DNA of 64,000 bases from Diaminobutyricimonas aerilata (GTDB lineage Bacteria; Actinomycetota; Actinomycetes; Actinomycetales; Microbacteriaceae). The stretch lies in contig NZ_PGFF01000001.1 of NCBI RefSeq assembly GCF_002797715.1, positions 2,007,304 to 2,071,303 of the forward strand. The letters are read 5' to 3'. The notes beneath the pieces were generated by a model. It had not been told where the DNA came from. It did no database searches and was given only the letters and a program-made list of their open reading frames with translations. Below, piece by piece: positions 55,585 through 64,000 of the stretch; positions within the stretch are counted from its first letter, which is position 1; each line of letters begins with the position of its first letter. A program made the translations under genes and the position numbers.

Positions 55585-56583
55585 TCACCTCGTCGAGCCG
55601 CGGATCACGAGTGGTGCGGGGCTCACGAGGTGCTGGGGCGGGAACTCCTCCCCCGCGATCCGCCGTTCGAGCAGATCCATCGCGTGTTCGACGACCCAGT
55701 CGTGGGTGGGATCGATGGTGGTCAGCGCGGGGGCGAGCTGCTCGCCGAGTGCGAGGTTGTCGAAACCGACGACCTGCACGTCCTGCGGCACGCGCAGACC
55801 CGCGTCGCGGACTCCTGCCATGACGCCGAACGCCACCTGGTCGGTGATCGCGAAGATGCCGTCGACCGAGGGGTCGACCTCCAGTCGCGCGCGCACGGCC
55901 TCCCGCGCGACCGCCGCCTCGTAGGCGGCGAGCTCGATCACGCCGTCCGGTCGTGGCTCGAGTCCGGCCTCCAGTTGGGCTCGACGCCAACCGGCGGTGC
56001 GCGCCGTCGTCATCGAGGGGAACCCTTCGTCGCCTCCGGCCGCGATCAGCAGGTTGCGCGCCCCCCGTTCCAGCAGATGGGCCGTCGCCCGATGAGCGCC
56101 CCCCTCATTGTCGAGCTGGATGTGGTCGTAGCGCGGAGGCATGTCCTGCTCGCCGAGCAGGACAACGGGCACGGCGCTGCGCAGGCGGTCGACATCGTCG
56201 TAGTGGAGCCCGACGACGCTCAACAGCACGGCGTCGTAGGTGGCGAGCCGGGCATGGGAGAGGGCGGCGAGTTCGCCCTCTGCGCTCGCGTTCGATTGCT
56301 CGACGGCCAGGTGACGACCGACCGCGGTGAGGGCGACGGCCAGCTTGGCGGCCAGCTCGCCGAAGTAGGGGTGGTCGAAGCGGGGCACGATGAGACCGAT
56401 GGCCCCCGTGCGCCCCGAGCGGAGCCGTTTCGCCGTCAGGTTCACTTCGTAGCCGAGGCGCTCGACGGCCTCGAGCACGCGCACCCGCGTCTCGGGACCG
56501 ACCTTCGGGCGGCCGTTGAGCACGTTCGACACGGTCATCACCGAGACGCCGGCCGCGGCCGCCACGTCGCTCATCGTGGTCAC
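55585..56583 (-). CDS. LacI-family repressor of the sugar operon
   Basis: 332 residues. The N-terminal HTH (MSDVAAAAGVSVMTVSNVLNG, cited for position 4-24) with its hinge helix, then a periplasmic-binding-protein-like ligand domain (about 60-330; VVGFDNLALGEQLAPALTTI). GTG at 56583 has GGAGG. It is divergent from the ABC operon, and the perfect inverted repeat at 56703 is its likely operator. An arabinose- or arabino-oligosaccharide-type inducer is inferred from the GH51 gene. Confidence 0.93.
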   Translation of the reverse strand: MTTMSDVAAAAGVSVMTVSNVLNGRPKVGPETRVRVLEAVERLGYEVNLTAKRLRSGRTGAIGLIVPRFDHPYFGELAAKLAVALTAVGRHLAVEQSNASAEGELAALSHARLATYDAVLLSVVGLHYDDVDRLRSAVPVVLLGEQDMPPRYDHIQLDNEGGAHRATAHLLERGARNLLIAAGGDEGFPSMTTARTAGWRRAQLEAGLEPRPDGVIELAAYEAAVAREAVRARLEVDPSVDGIFAITDQVAFGVMAGVRDAGLRVPQDVQVVGFDNLALGEQLAPALTTIDPTHDWVVEHAMDLLERRIAGEEFPPQHLVSPAPLVIRGSTR

Positions 56584-56661
56584 CCGGCCTCCTTCCGCTC
56601 ACACTCAGCCTGGCAGAGCGGGTGCGTGACCCGATCGTGACCACGCCGCCCGAACGAGCTC

Positions 56662-56692
56662 TTGACGACCCCCGCACGGCGCGTGCTACCGT
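56662..56692 (+). promoter_or_regulatory. promoter of the arabino-oligosaccharide operon
   Basis: TTGACG (56662-56667), 19 nt, TACCGT (56687-56692) with TGC before the -10. The predicted start lies just before the operator. Confidence 0.55.
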
Positions 56693-56702
56693 TCCTCGCA
56701 AT

Positions 56703-56724
56703 CCAGGTATAACGATATACCTGG
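56703..56724. promoter_or_regulatory. LacI-type operator
   Basis: CCAGGTATA, four bases (ACGA), TATACCTGG: arms of 9 bp, perfectly symmetric, with a central CG as in many LacI-family sites. It covers about +5 to +26 of the operon. Confidence 0.8.
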
Positions 56725-56769
56725 CCGGTGGATCGGCATCCACCCCTCATGCGAACAAGGGAGTTCACC

Positions 56770-58011
56770 GTGATCTCACGCGCCACCCGCTGGGCAGCGG
56801 CCGTCGCCGCCGCCTCGCTCTCCGTCGGACTCGCCGCCTGCAGCAGCGGCGGGGACGCGGAGGGCACGACGACCATCTCGTTCCTCTCCTGGACGGGGCA
56901 GGAGCAGATGGAACCCGTGCTCGAGGCCTTCCAGGAGGCTCACCCCGAGGTGAAGGTGGAGGCCTCGTACGCCCCTCCCGTCGCCGAATACATCCAGACC
57001 CTGCAGACCCGCGTGCTCTCCGGCACCGCACCGGACGTGTTCCTCATCGCCGCGGAGAACAAGACCAACCTCATCGATGCCGGTGCCGTGCTCGATCTCT
57101 CGGACGAGCCGTTCACCGAGGGAGTCCAGCCGTTCAACCTCGACACCTACGGGCGCGACGGCGCACAGTACGGGCTCTCCCTGTCGAGCTGGGCAGCGGG
57201 CTACGCGTACAACGTCGACATGCTCGCCGAGGTCGGCTACGACGCGCTCCCCGAGACCTGGGACGAGTTCCTCGAGTTGCTCCAGAAGCTGAAGGACGCG
57301 GGGCACACCCCGTTCCTCGAGAGCGTCGATCAGATGCCGACCACTGTCTCGGCCATGCTCGGCGCGAAGTCGAGCGAGATGGATCCGAGCCTCGACGAGC
57401 GGATCTTCTCCGGCGAGAGCACCTTCGAAGAGGAGTGGAGCGACATCCTCGAGCAGTACAACCGCCTCTACACCGAGGGTCTCGTGAGCAGCGACGTGGT
57501 CGCCCTCGACGGCGACCAGGTCCGTGACGAGTTCGCAAACGAGCGGGTCGCGATCATCAACGCCGGCCCCTGGATCATCAACGCGGTGCAGGAGGCGAAC
57601 CCCGACATGAACTGGTCGTTCGGCCAGGTGCCCGGACTCGAGGACGGCAAGCCGTATCAGGCCGGCGCCGCGAGCCCCGGCTACGCCATCAACGCGAAGT
57701 CGGACGAGGGAAAGCAGGAGGCGGCGAAGACCTTCCTCACCTGGCTGGCCTCGGCGGAGGGCGTCGAGCAGTTCCAGAAGGCCACGAACGACGTCACGGT
57801 CACCGACGACTACACGCCCGAGATCAACCCGGTGTTCGAGCCGATGGTCGGCCCGATCCGCGAGGGCGAGCTCTACCTGCCCATGATCGCCTGGCAGCGC
57901 GACGAAGACGTGCTCAACGTCGAAGCGGTCGCGCAGATGCAGCGCATGATCCAGGGCGAGATCGAGCCGAGCGAGGTCGCAGCCGCCCTCGACACGAAAC
58001 TGTCCGACTGA
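56770..58011 (+). CDS. sugar ABC transporter substrate-binding lipoprotein
   Basis: 413 residues. A lipoprotein signal peptide ends at LAAC with Cys24, followed by a Gly/Ser linker and a type 1 family extracellular solute-binding domain (about 35-410). Such proteins capture oligosaccharides outside the membrane and deliver them to the permeases. GTG at 56770 has AAGGGAG. It is the first gene of the operon, and the GH51 gene at the end suggests arabino-oligosaccharides as ligand. Confidence 0.93.
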   Translation: MISRATRWAAAVAAASLSVGLAACSSGGDAEGTTTISFLSWTGQEQMEPVLEAFQEAHPEVKVEASYAPPVAEYIQTLQTRVLSGTAPDVFLIAAENKTNLIDAGAVLDLSDEPFTEGVQPFNLDTYGRDGAQYGLSLSSWAAGYAYNVDMLAEVGYDALPETWDEFLELLQKLKDAGHTPFLESVDQMPTTVSAMLGAKSSEMDPSLDERIFSGESTFEEEWSDILEQYNRLYTEGLVSSDVVALDGDQVRDEFANERVAIINAGPWIINAVQEANPDMNWSFGQVPGLEDGKPYQAGAASPGYAINAKSDEGKQEAAKTFLTWLASAEGVEQFQKATNDVTVTDDYTPEINPVFEPMVGPIREGELYLPMIAWQRDEDVLNVEAVAQMQRMIQGEIEPSEVAAALDTKLSD

Positions 58012-58027
58012 TCCGAAGCGCCGATGC

Positions 58028-58058
58028 GGATGCGGCGGTCACGACGACCGCCGCATCC
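58028..58058 (+). repeat. intra-operon hairpin between binding-protein and permease genes
   Basis: GGATGCGGCGGTC, loop ACGAC, GACCGCCGCATCC: a 13-bp stem with no U-tract. It may protect the upstream mRNA and thus allow more binding protein than permease. Confidence 0.65.
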
Positions 58059-58073
58059 GATCGAGGAGAGCAC

Positions 58074-59021
58074 ATGACCTCATCACTCGCCGGGCGCCGT
58101 GTCGCGACCGCGCCCGCCACCCGCCGCCGATCGGTGGAAGGCGGATGGAAGCAGATCACGATCAACCGGGCGTTCCTGCTTCCGGCCGTCGTCGTCTTCG
58201 TCTTCCTCTTCGTCATCCCGCTCGCCCAGGGCTTCTACTGGAGCCTGACCGACTTCACCGGTTACAGCGACGAGGCGGAGTTCGTCGGGCTCGCCAACTA
58301 CGCGGAGATCCTGCGGGATCCCTCGATGCTCTCGGGCCTCAGCTTCACGGTGGTCTTCGCCGTCGGGTCGACTCTCGTGACGACCCTGCTGGCGATCCCG
58401 CTCGCCGTGCAGCTCAACAAGGCGTTCGCCGGACGCAACTTCGTGCGCTCGCTCTGGTTCTTCCCCGCCGTGCCGAGCATGGCGATCCTGGGGCTCGTGT
58501 GGGGGTACATCCTCTCGCCCCTGCCCTCGGGGGTGCTCAACACGCTCTTGAACGACTGGTTCGGCATCGAGGCCATCTCCTGGCTCAGCGACAACACCCT
58601 CGCTCAGGGCTCGGTGATCATGGTCAGCGTATGGGCGCAGGTCGGCTGGCATGCGGTGCTGTATGTCGCCTATCTCCAGTCGATCCCGTCGGAGTACTAC
58701 GAAGTGGCCAAGATCGACGGCGCGAGCGCCCGGCAGCAGTTCTTCGGGATCACGCTGCCGCTGCTCACCCCCGCGATCGTCATCAGCACATTCCTGCTTC
58801 TCACGGCCGGGCTCAAGGTCTACGAACTGCCGTTCACCCTCACCGGCGGCGGCCCCGGCTTCACGACCTACACGATCACGCAGTCGATCGTCACCGCCGG
58901 CGTGGGCCAGGGTCGGTACGGCCTCGCCTCCGCGCTCGCCGTGCTGTTCACCGTCGCCGTGGCCGTCATCGGCTTCACCCAGCTCAAGGTCGCCAGCGCG
59001 ATCGGGAAGCGGTTCTCATGA
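58074..59021 (+). CDS. sugar ABC transporter permease, MalF type
   Basis: 315 residues with six hydrophobic helices. The cytoplasmic EAA loop is in YYEVAKIDGASARQQFFGIT, where the ATPase docks. ATG at 58074 has GAGGAGAG upstream. The gene overlaps the next permease gene by 4 nt (ATGA). Confidence 0.93.
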   Translation: MTSSLAGRRVATAPATRRRSVEGGWKQITINRAFLLPAVVVFVFLFVIPLAQGFYWSLTDFTGYSDEAEFVGLANYAEILRDPSMLSGLSFTVVFAVGSTLVTTLLAIPLAVQLNKAFAGRNFVRSLWFFPAVPSMAILGLVWGYILSPLPSGVLNTLLNDWFGIEAISWLSDNTLAQGSVIMVSVWAQVGWHAVLYVAYLQSIPSEYYEVAKIDGASARQQFFGITLPLLTPAIVISTFLLLTAGLKVYELPFTLTGGGPGFTTYTITQSIVTAGVGQGRYGLASALAVLFTVAVAVIGFTQLKVASAIGKRFS

Positions 59022-59842
59022 CCACACCGGTCTGGCGCCGAGTCGCCCTGAGCGTCGTGATGCTCGCCCTCGCCCTCGTCATCGGGGTGCCGCTGTACTA
59101 CGTGCTGGTGAACAGCTTCAAGACGCAAGCCGAGATGGTGACCTCGCCGCTCGCCCTGCCGCACCAGTGGACGTTCGACAACTGGGGTGACGCACTCGGC
59201 GACACCGCGATCTACCAGGCCTTCGGCAACACCCTCTACGTCACCGTGCTCGGCGTGCTGCTGCAACTGTTCGTGGGGGCGATGGCGGCCTACGCGATGC
59301 TCATCACGCACAGCCGACTGGCCCGCTTCGCTGCCGCCGCGCTGCTGCTCGGCTTCATGATCCCCGGACAGTCGACCCTCATCCCGCTCTACCGCACGCT
59401 CGTCGGGCTCAGCCTCGTCGACGACCTCAACGGCCTCGTGCTCATGTACCTCGGAGGCTCGATCTTCTGCTTCTTCCTGATCCAGGGCTACATGCGCACG
59501 ATCCCGTACGAGGTGATCGAGGCGGCCCGTGTCGACGGTGCGGGCACATTCCAGGTCTTCTGGCGGATCGTGCTGCCGCTCATCCGCCCGATCCTCGTGA
59601 CGGTGGGCGTCTTCCAGACGATGTGGGTGTGGAACGACTTCCTGCTGCCCACCGTGTTCCTCTCCTCGCCGCAGAAGCAGACCATCGTGCTGCAGGTCTA
59701 CAACGCGGTCTCGGAGTTCACGACCGACTGGCCCGCCTTCATGACCATCACCGTCATCGCGCTCATCCCCATGGTCGTCTTCTTCGTCTTCACGCAGCGC
59801 CACATCGTGAGCGGGCTCCTGGCCGGGAGCGTGAAGGGATGA
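59018..59842 (+). CDS. sugar ABC transporter permease, MalG type
   Basis: 274 residues with six hydrophobic helices and the EAA loop YEVIEAARVDGAGTFQVFWR. It forms a heterodimer with the preceding permease. No ATPase gene is in the operon; a shared MsmK/MsiK-type ATPase encoded elsewhere is the usual solution in actinobacteria. ATG overlaps the previous stop, and its own stop overlaps the GH51 start by 4 nt. Confidence 0.93.
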   Translation: MTTPVWRRVALSVVMLALALVIGVPLYYVLVNSFKTQAEMVTSPLALPHQWTFDNWGDALGDTAIYQAFGNTLYVTVLGVLLQLFVGAMAAYAMLITHSRLARFAAAALLLGFMIPGQSTLIPLYRTLVGLSLVDDLNGLVLMYLGGSIFCFFLIQGYMRTIPYEVIEAARVDGAGTFQVFWRIVLPLIRPILVTVGVFQTMWVWNDFLLPTVFLSSPQKQTIVLQVYNAVSEFTTDWPAFMTITVIALIPMVVFFVFTQRHIVSGLLAGSVKG

Positions 59843-61395
59843 CCGCCGCCGACACCCCGAACAGAACGGAACCCATGTCCCCGCTCACCGCCGTCATCGA
59901 CCTCGATCTGCCCGGGCCACGCATCTCCCGGCACGTCTACGGACACTTCGCCGAACATCTCGGGCGTTGCATCTACGGCGGCTTCTTCGTGGGCGACAGC
60001 GACGACATCCCGAACGAGGGCGGCATCCGCCTGGATGTCGTCGACGCGTTGCGAGCACTGCAGATCCCGAATCTGCGGTGGCCCGGCGGATGCTTCGCCG
60101 ACGACTACCACTGGCGCGACGGCGTCGGCCCGCGGGAGTCGCGGCCGCGCATGGTCAACTCGCACTGGGGCGACGTCGTCGAGGACAACAGCTTCGGCAC
60201 GCACGAGTTCCTGCAGTTGTGCGAACTCCTCGGTGCGGCTCCCTACATCAACGGCAACGTCGGCTCGGGCACGGTGCGCGAGACGAGCGAGTGGGTCGAG
60301 TACCTCACGCGCGGCGACGACTCCCCCATGGCCGCACTGAGGCGCGAGCACGGGCGCGACGAACCGTGGAGCGTGCCGTTCTTCGGCATCGGCAACGAGC
60401 CGTGGGGCTGCGGAGGCAACATGACCGCGGCGCAGTACACGCACCTCGCCCGTCAGTACGCGACCTACATCCGCGACCACGGCGAGACGGCGGTCACGAG
60501 GATCGCCGCGGGCGCGAACGTCGACGACTACCTCTGGACCGAGACCCTCATGCAGGCCCTCAGCGGACTCGGCGGCACCGACCGGCGCGATCTGTTCCAG
60601 GCGCTCTCGCTGCACTACTACACGTACAACGGGTCGTGGAGCGACAAGGGCGACGCGACCGAGTTCGGCACCGACGACCACTACGTGACGATGAAGCGGG
60701 CCCTGCGGATGCGGGAGCTGCTCTCCGGTCATGCGGCCGTGATGGACGCCTACGATCCCGAGCGCACGGTCGGGCTCGTGGTGGACGAGTGGGGCACGTG
60801 GTGGAACGTCGAGCAGGGCACCAACCCGGGATTCCTGTACCAGCAGAACGCGATGCGCGACGCACTCGTCGCGAGCGTGCACTTCGACATCTTCCACGGA
60901 TTCGCGGAGCGGATCACGATGGCGAACATCGCCCAGACGGTGAACGTGCTGCAGGCGGTGATCCTGACCGACCCGGACTCCGGGGCGCTCGTGCTCACGC
61001 CGACCTATCACGTGTTCGCGATGAACGTGGGCCATCACGATGCGGACCGGCTCCCGTTGACCTTCAAGGGAACGGTGCCCACACTCTCCGTCGAGGGCAC
61101 CGACGTGCCCCTCGTCTCGGCATCCGCGTCGACGAAGGGCGACACCGCCCTCGTGTCGCTCTCGAACCTCGACGCGGACGAGAACCGCACGATCGTGCTC
61201 GACCTGCGTGGCCGCGACGTCGTGGGCCACAGCGCGACCCTGCTGAACGCTCCGACGCTGCAGAGCCACAACACCCCCGAGCACCCAGACGCGGTCGCCC
61301 CGGTGGAGCACACCGGCGTGCGGTCGCATCCGGGCGGCCTCGCGGTGGACCTTCCCGCGCACTCGTACGTGACCGTCTCGCTGCACCTCCGCTGA
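59839..61395 (+). CDS. abfA: GH51 alpha-L-arabinofuranosidase
   Basis: 518 residues, retaining glycosidase that removes arabinofuranosyl units. The acid/base is Glu187 in GIGNEPWG, and the nucleophile is Glu317 in VVDEWGTWW. A (beta/alpha)8 domain is followed by a C-terminal beta domain (about 400-518). No signal peptide is present, so it acts on imported oligosaccharides in the cytoplasm. ATG at 59839 overlaps the permease stop; ATG at 59875 is a second option. Confidence 0.94.
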   Translation: MTAADTPNRTEPMSPLTAVIDLDLPGPRISRHVYGHFAEHLGRCIYGGFFVGDSDDIPNEGGIRLDVVDALRALQIPNLRWPGGCFADDYHWRDGVGPRESRPRMVNSHWGDVVEDNSFGTHEFLQLCELLGAAPYINGNVGSGTVRETSEWVEYLTRGDDSPMAALRREHGRDEPWSVPFFGIGNEPWGCGGNMTAAQYTHLARQYATYIRDHGETAVTRIAAGANVDDYLWTETLMQALSGLGGTDRRDLFQALSLHYYTYNGSWSDKGDATEFGTDDHYVTMKRALRMRELLSGHAAVMDAYDPERTVGLVVDEWGTWWNVEQGTNPGFLYQQNAMRDALVASVHFDIFHGFAERITMANIAQTVNVLQAVILTDPDSGALVLTPTYHVFAMNVGHHDADRLPLTFKGTVPTLSVEGTDVPLVSASASTKGDTALVSLSNLDADENRTIVLDLRGRDVVGHSATLLNAPTLQSHNTPEHPDAVAPVEHTGVRSHPGGLAVDLPAHSYVTVSLHLR

Positions 61396-61479
61396 GCGAT
61401 CGGCCGAGGTGCTCGTACACTTCCCGTACGGATTCCGGCATGCCGGGACCGGTCACCCTGCTCGACGAGGAGAGAGCCC

Positions 61480-62412
61480 ATGAAGACCTTCCCCATGCCC
61501 GGAACCGAGCTGGTCGTGCCCGATGTGGTGCTCGGACTGATGCGCATCCAGGACAAGTCCGACGAGGAGGTGCGCACGCTCGTGCGCACGGCGCGCGACG
61601 CAGGGATCACCTTCCTCGACCACGCCGATGTCTACGGATCGGACCTGCACGGCTGCGAGCGGCGTTTCGCCGAGGCGCTCAAGCTCACCCCGTCGGAGCG
61701 GGAGGAGTACGTCATCCAGTCCAAGGCCGGCATCGTGCGCGAAGGACCCTACTTCGACTTCTCGTACGAGCACATCATCGAGTCGGTGAACGGATCCCTC
61801 GAGGCGCTCGGCACCGACTACCTCGACATCCTGCTGCTGCACCGTCCCGACGCCCTCGTCGAGCCCGAGGAGGTCGCCCGCGCGTTCGACGAGCTGTCGG
61901 CCGCGGGCAAGGTGCGCGCGTTCGGCGTCTCGAACCACACCCCGCGTCAGATCGACCTGCTGCGCAAGCACGTGACCCAGCCGATCGTCGCGAACCAGCT
62001 GCAGCTCTCGATCACCCACGCGCCGATGATCGCCCAGGGCGTCGCGGCCAACATGCAGGCACTCGACCAGTCGATCGTGCGTGACGACGGCATCGTCGAC
62101 TACTGCCGTCTGCACGACATCACGATCCAGGCCTGGTCGCCGTTCCAGGCGGGCTTCTTCGACGGCCCCTTCCTGGGCTCCGACCGCTACCCCGAACTGA
62201 ACGCCGTCATCGACCGACTGGGCCAGAAGTACGACGTGCCGGCCGAGGCCATCGCGGTGGCGTGGATCACCCGGCATCCCGCTCGCATGCAGGTCGTGCT
62301 CGGCACCACGACACCGGAGCGGGTCGCCGCCGCCGCTCTCGGCTCGGACGTCGAGCTCACCCGCGCCGAATGGTACGACCTGTTCCGCGCCGCCGGCTAC
62401 ACCGTGCCGTGA
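61480..62412 (+). CDS. aldo/keto reductase (YdhF-like)
   Basis: 310 residues, NADP-dependent oxidoreductase TIM barrel. The catalytic tetrad is recognisable: Asp in FLDHADVYG with its Tyr, Lys in IQSKAGI, and His in LLLHRPD. The C-terminal VVLGTTTPERV binds cofactor. The substrate is not known. It has its own promoter region (TACACT near 61412) and a GAGGAGAG site, and is convergent with the regulator at 62429. Confidence 0.93.
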   Translation: MKTFPMPGTELVVPDVVLGLMRIQDKSDEEVRTLVRTARDAGITFLDHADVYGSDLHGCERRFAEALKLTPSEREEYVIQSKAGIVREGPYFDFSYEHIIESVNGSLEALGTDYLDILLLHRPDALVEPEEVARAFDELSAAGKVRAFGVSNHTPRQIDLLRKHVTQPIVANQLQLSITHAPMIAQGVAANMQALDQSIVRDDGIVDYCRLHDITIQAWSPFQAGFFDGPFLGSDRYPELNAVIDRLGQKYDVPAEAIAVAWITRHPARMQVVLGTTTPERVAAAALGSDVELTRAEWYDLFRAAGYTVP

Positions 62413-62428
62413 TCCGCGGGGGCGGGCG

Positions 62429-63295
62429 CTATCGGCCGCCCGACCCCGGCGATGGAGTACCGGTGAGCGTCCAGCTCGCGAGCATGTCCAGCGCCCGGCG
62501 CGAGGGTGATCCGGGTTCGGTCGAGTAGACGAACAGCGTCGTGTCGGCGTCGCCCGGCAGGGTGAGCGTCTCGTATTCGACCGTGAGGTCGCCGACCAGC
62601 GGATGGCGCAGCCGTTTCGACCCGTGGGTGCGCTGGTACACCCGGTGCTCGTTCCACCACGCGTCGAACTCCGGGCTGTGCGCACGCAGGTCGGCGATGA
62701 GCTCGGCGGTCCCCCGATCGCCCGGATCGTTGCCCGCCTCGAGGCGCAGGTTCTCGACCGCGGCGCGGGCCTGATCCTGCCAGTCGACGAAGAGCGTCCG
62801 CGCGTCGTCGTCGAGGAACATCCACCGCGCGTAGTTCCGTTCGGATGCGGGCATCCGGTCGAAGTCGGCGAAGAGGGCCCTGCCGAGGCGGTTCTGGGCG
62901 AGCACGTCGGCCCGGCGTCCGAGCACGAGCACCGGTACCGCTTCGAGTGCGTCGAGCAGCTGGTACACCCCCGGCCGCACGCGTTGCACGGGCCGTGCGC
63001 GCCGCGGCACGTTCGTCGTCCCGATGAGGTCGGCAAGGTGGGTGCGTCCCGCCTGATCGAGGCCGAGCGCGCGCCCGATGGCGTCGATCACCGCTTTCGA
63101 CGGCAGGATCCGCCTACCCTGCTCAAGCCGGGCGTAGTAGTCGGCCGAGACCCCGGCCAGGAACGCTACCTCTTCCCGACGCAGACCCGGCACGCGACGC
63201 ACTCGACCGTCGGCCGGGAGTCCCGCTCGCGACGGGTCGCACTGGCTGCGCGCCCTCCGCAGGAAGTCGGCCAGCTCGGAGTTCCTGTCTGACAT
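62429..63295 (-). CDS. HTH (XRE) regulator with MmyB-like ligand-binding domain
   Basis: 288 residues. The N-terminal HTH (about 35-70) has LRREEVAFLAGVSADYYARLEQGRR. The C-terminal part (about 105-270) is the MmyB-like PAS-type domain with VLAQNRLGRALFADF and LVGDLTVEYETLTLPGD. Such regulators control a divergent short-chain dehydrogenase, which is exactly the arrangement here. ATG at 63295 is the first Met before the HTH. Confidence 0.92.
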   Translation of the reverse strand: MSDRNSELADFLRRARSQCDPSRAGLPADGRVRRVPGLRREEVAFLAGVSADYYARLEQGRRILPSKAVIDAIGRALGLDQAGRTHLADLIGTTNVPRRARPVQRVRPGVYQLLDALEAVPVLVLGRRADVLAQNRLGRALFADFDRMPASERNYARWMFLDDDARTLFVDWQDQARAAVENLRLEAGNDPGDRGTAELIADLRAHSPEFDAWWNEHRVYQRTHGSKRLRHPLVGDLTVEYETLTLPGDADTTLFVYSTEPGSPSRRALDMLASWTLTGTPSPGSGGR

Positions 63296-63511
63296 GTCCC
63301 CATTCTGTTCCCCGGGATCGACCGGCGGGCGGCGTCGGGTGGGTCGGTCAGTCCTACCCGCCTCAGCGGGTCCGGGTGGACCTCGGCGTCCTAGGCGGCT
63401 GGATCCGAGGCCCTGGCGGGCGTGCTGTGCGCTCCCAAGGCGGCGTTGTCGACGGGAGGCTCGACGTGCCGGCACATCAGGCCGGATCCGACACCGAAGG
63501 AGACCACTCTC

Positions 63512-64000
63512 ATGACCTATCCCACCGGTCGCCCCGCCACCTGGTTCGTCACCGGCACCTCGCGAGGCCTCGGTCTCGAACTCGTGAAGCAGCTGCTCGA
63601 GCGCGGAGAGAACGTCACCGCGACCACCCGGTCGAGCGAGCGGCTCTTCGCCTCACTCGAGGGCACCGACACCGCGAACCTGCTCGCCCTGACCGTCGAC
63701 CTCGCCGATCAGGCGCAGGTCTCCGACGCGGTCGCCGCCACCACGGAGCGCTTCGGCCACCTCGACGTGGTGGTCAACAACGCCGGATACGGCTTCCTCG
63801 CGGCGGTCGAGGAGGTGTCCGACGCCGACGCCCGCGCGATGTTCGACGTGCAGGTCTTCGGCGTCTGGAACGTGCTGCGCGCCGTGCTCCCCGGTCTCCG
63901 CGCGGCGCGCAGCGGCCACATCATCAACGTCTCGTCGATCGTCGGGCTGCTTCCCTTCCCGGGATGGGGCCTGTACGGCGCCGGCAAGGCCGCGCTCGAG
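63512..64000 (+). CDS. short-chain dehydrogenase/reductase, partial (C-terminus off the right edge)
   Basis: 163 residues visible of about 270. The Rossmann loop TGTSRGLG (near residue 14), NNAG (near 88), catalytic Ser in NVSSIVG and the YxxxK pair in YGAGK are all seen. An NAD(P)-dependent oxidoreductase with unknown substrate. ATG at 63512 has GAAGGAG upstream. Its expression is probably controlled by the divergent HTH regulator. The 216-bp gap to it holds the hairpin ACCCGC-CTCA-GCGGGT (63356-63371) and no gene. Confidence 0.93.
   Translation, partial: MTYPTGRPATWFVTGTSRGLGLELVKQLLERGENVTATTRSSERLFASLEGTDTANLLALTVDLADQAQVSDAVAATTERFGHLDVVVNNAGYGFLAAVEEVSDADARAMFDVQVFGVWNVLRAVLPGLRAARSGHIINVSSIVGLLPFPGWGLYGAGKAALE

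Overview
The window is a high-GC chromosomal segment of an actinobacterium, most likely a member of Microbacteriaceae. The evidence is the gene content and order: a dcw cell-division cluster with sepF, DivIVA and no ftsA, DUF3040, an idsA2 / Rv2175c-like / pknL / class II aroG block, GarA and FtsR-type genes, GTG and TTG starts, and many leaderless promoters of the form TANNNT-N6-start. The genus cannot be resolved from the sequence alone. I see no rRNA, tRNA, CRISPR array, insertion sequence, phage or plasmid gene.

Layout. (1) 1-21767, minus strand: one division and envelope block, read from right to left as mraZ, rsmH, ftsL, ftsI, murE, murF, mraY, murD, ftsW, murG, murC, ftsQ, ftsZ, yggS, sepF, yggT, divIVA, lspA, an RluA-family pseudouridine synthase and dnaE (cut by the left edge). 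Most junctions are 4-bp stop/start overlaps. MraZ has three 10-bp operator repeats on its own promoter. (2) 22029-32619: DUF3040, a polyprenyl diphosphate synthase, an Rv2175c-like DNA-binding protein, a three-LysM muralytic protein, a PASTA kinase of the PknL type, DAHP synthase, PlsC, a ROK glucokinase and a long-chain acyl-CoA ligase. This block joins isoprenoid and lipid supply to Ser/Thr-kinase signalling. (3) 32759-43401: peptide deformylase, two ParA/MinD-type ATPases, pyruvate carboxylase, a fatty-acid desaturase next to a cold-shock protein, then two MerR regulators (one FtsR-like), a GarA-like FHA protein and a CDP-alcohol phosphatidyltransferase.

(4) 43514-55574 is more accessory: a helical-repeat protein, a protealysin-like protease with a probable emfourin-type inhibitor, NUDIX, S4, an MFS pump, an alpha/beta hydrolase with its TetR regulator and paired operators, DUF2277, a PAP2/diacylglycerol-kinase fusion, an esterase, a putative 2-oxoglutarate/Fe(II) oxygenase preceded by an iron box, and a DUF262/DUF1524 (GmrSD-like) protein. 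(5) 55585-61395 is a LacI-controlled sugar operon: binding protein, two permeases and a GH51 arabinofuranosidase, with a perfect operator. (6) 61480-64000 holds an aldo/keto reductase and a divergent HTH regulator / short-chain dehydrogenase pair, the latter cut by the right edge.

The strongest unexplained signal is a bipartite element, TTCAAC-N5-CTTGAGGTC on the plus strand, placed 20-21 nt ahead of the start codons of both ftsZ and a MerR-family gene about 34 kb away. It looks like a MerR-type operator linking division to the FtsR/GarA locus. Other points worth checking are the iron-box oxygenase, the extra C-terminal domain on the DUF262/DUF1524 protein, and the mirror-symmetric TetR control region.
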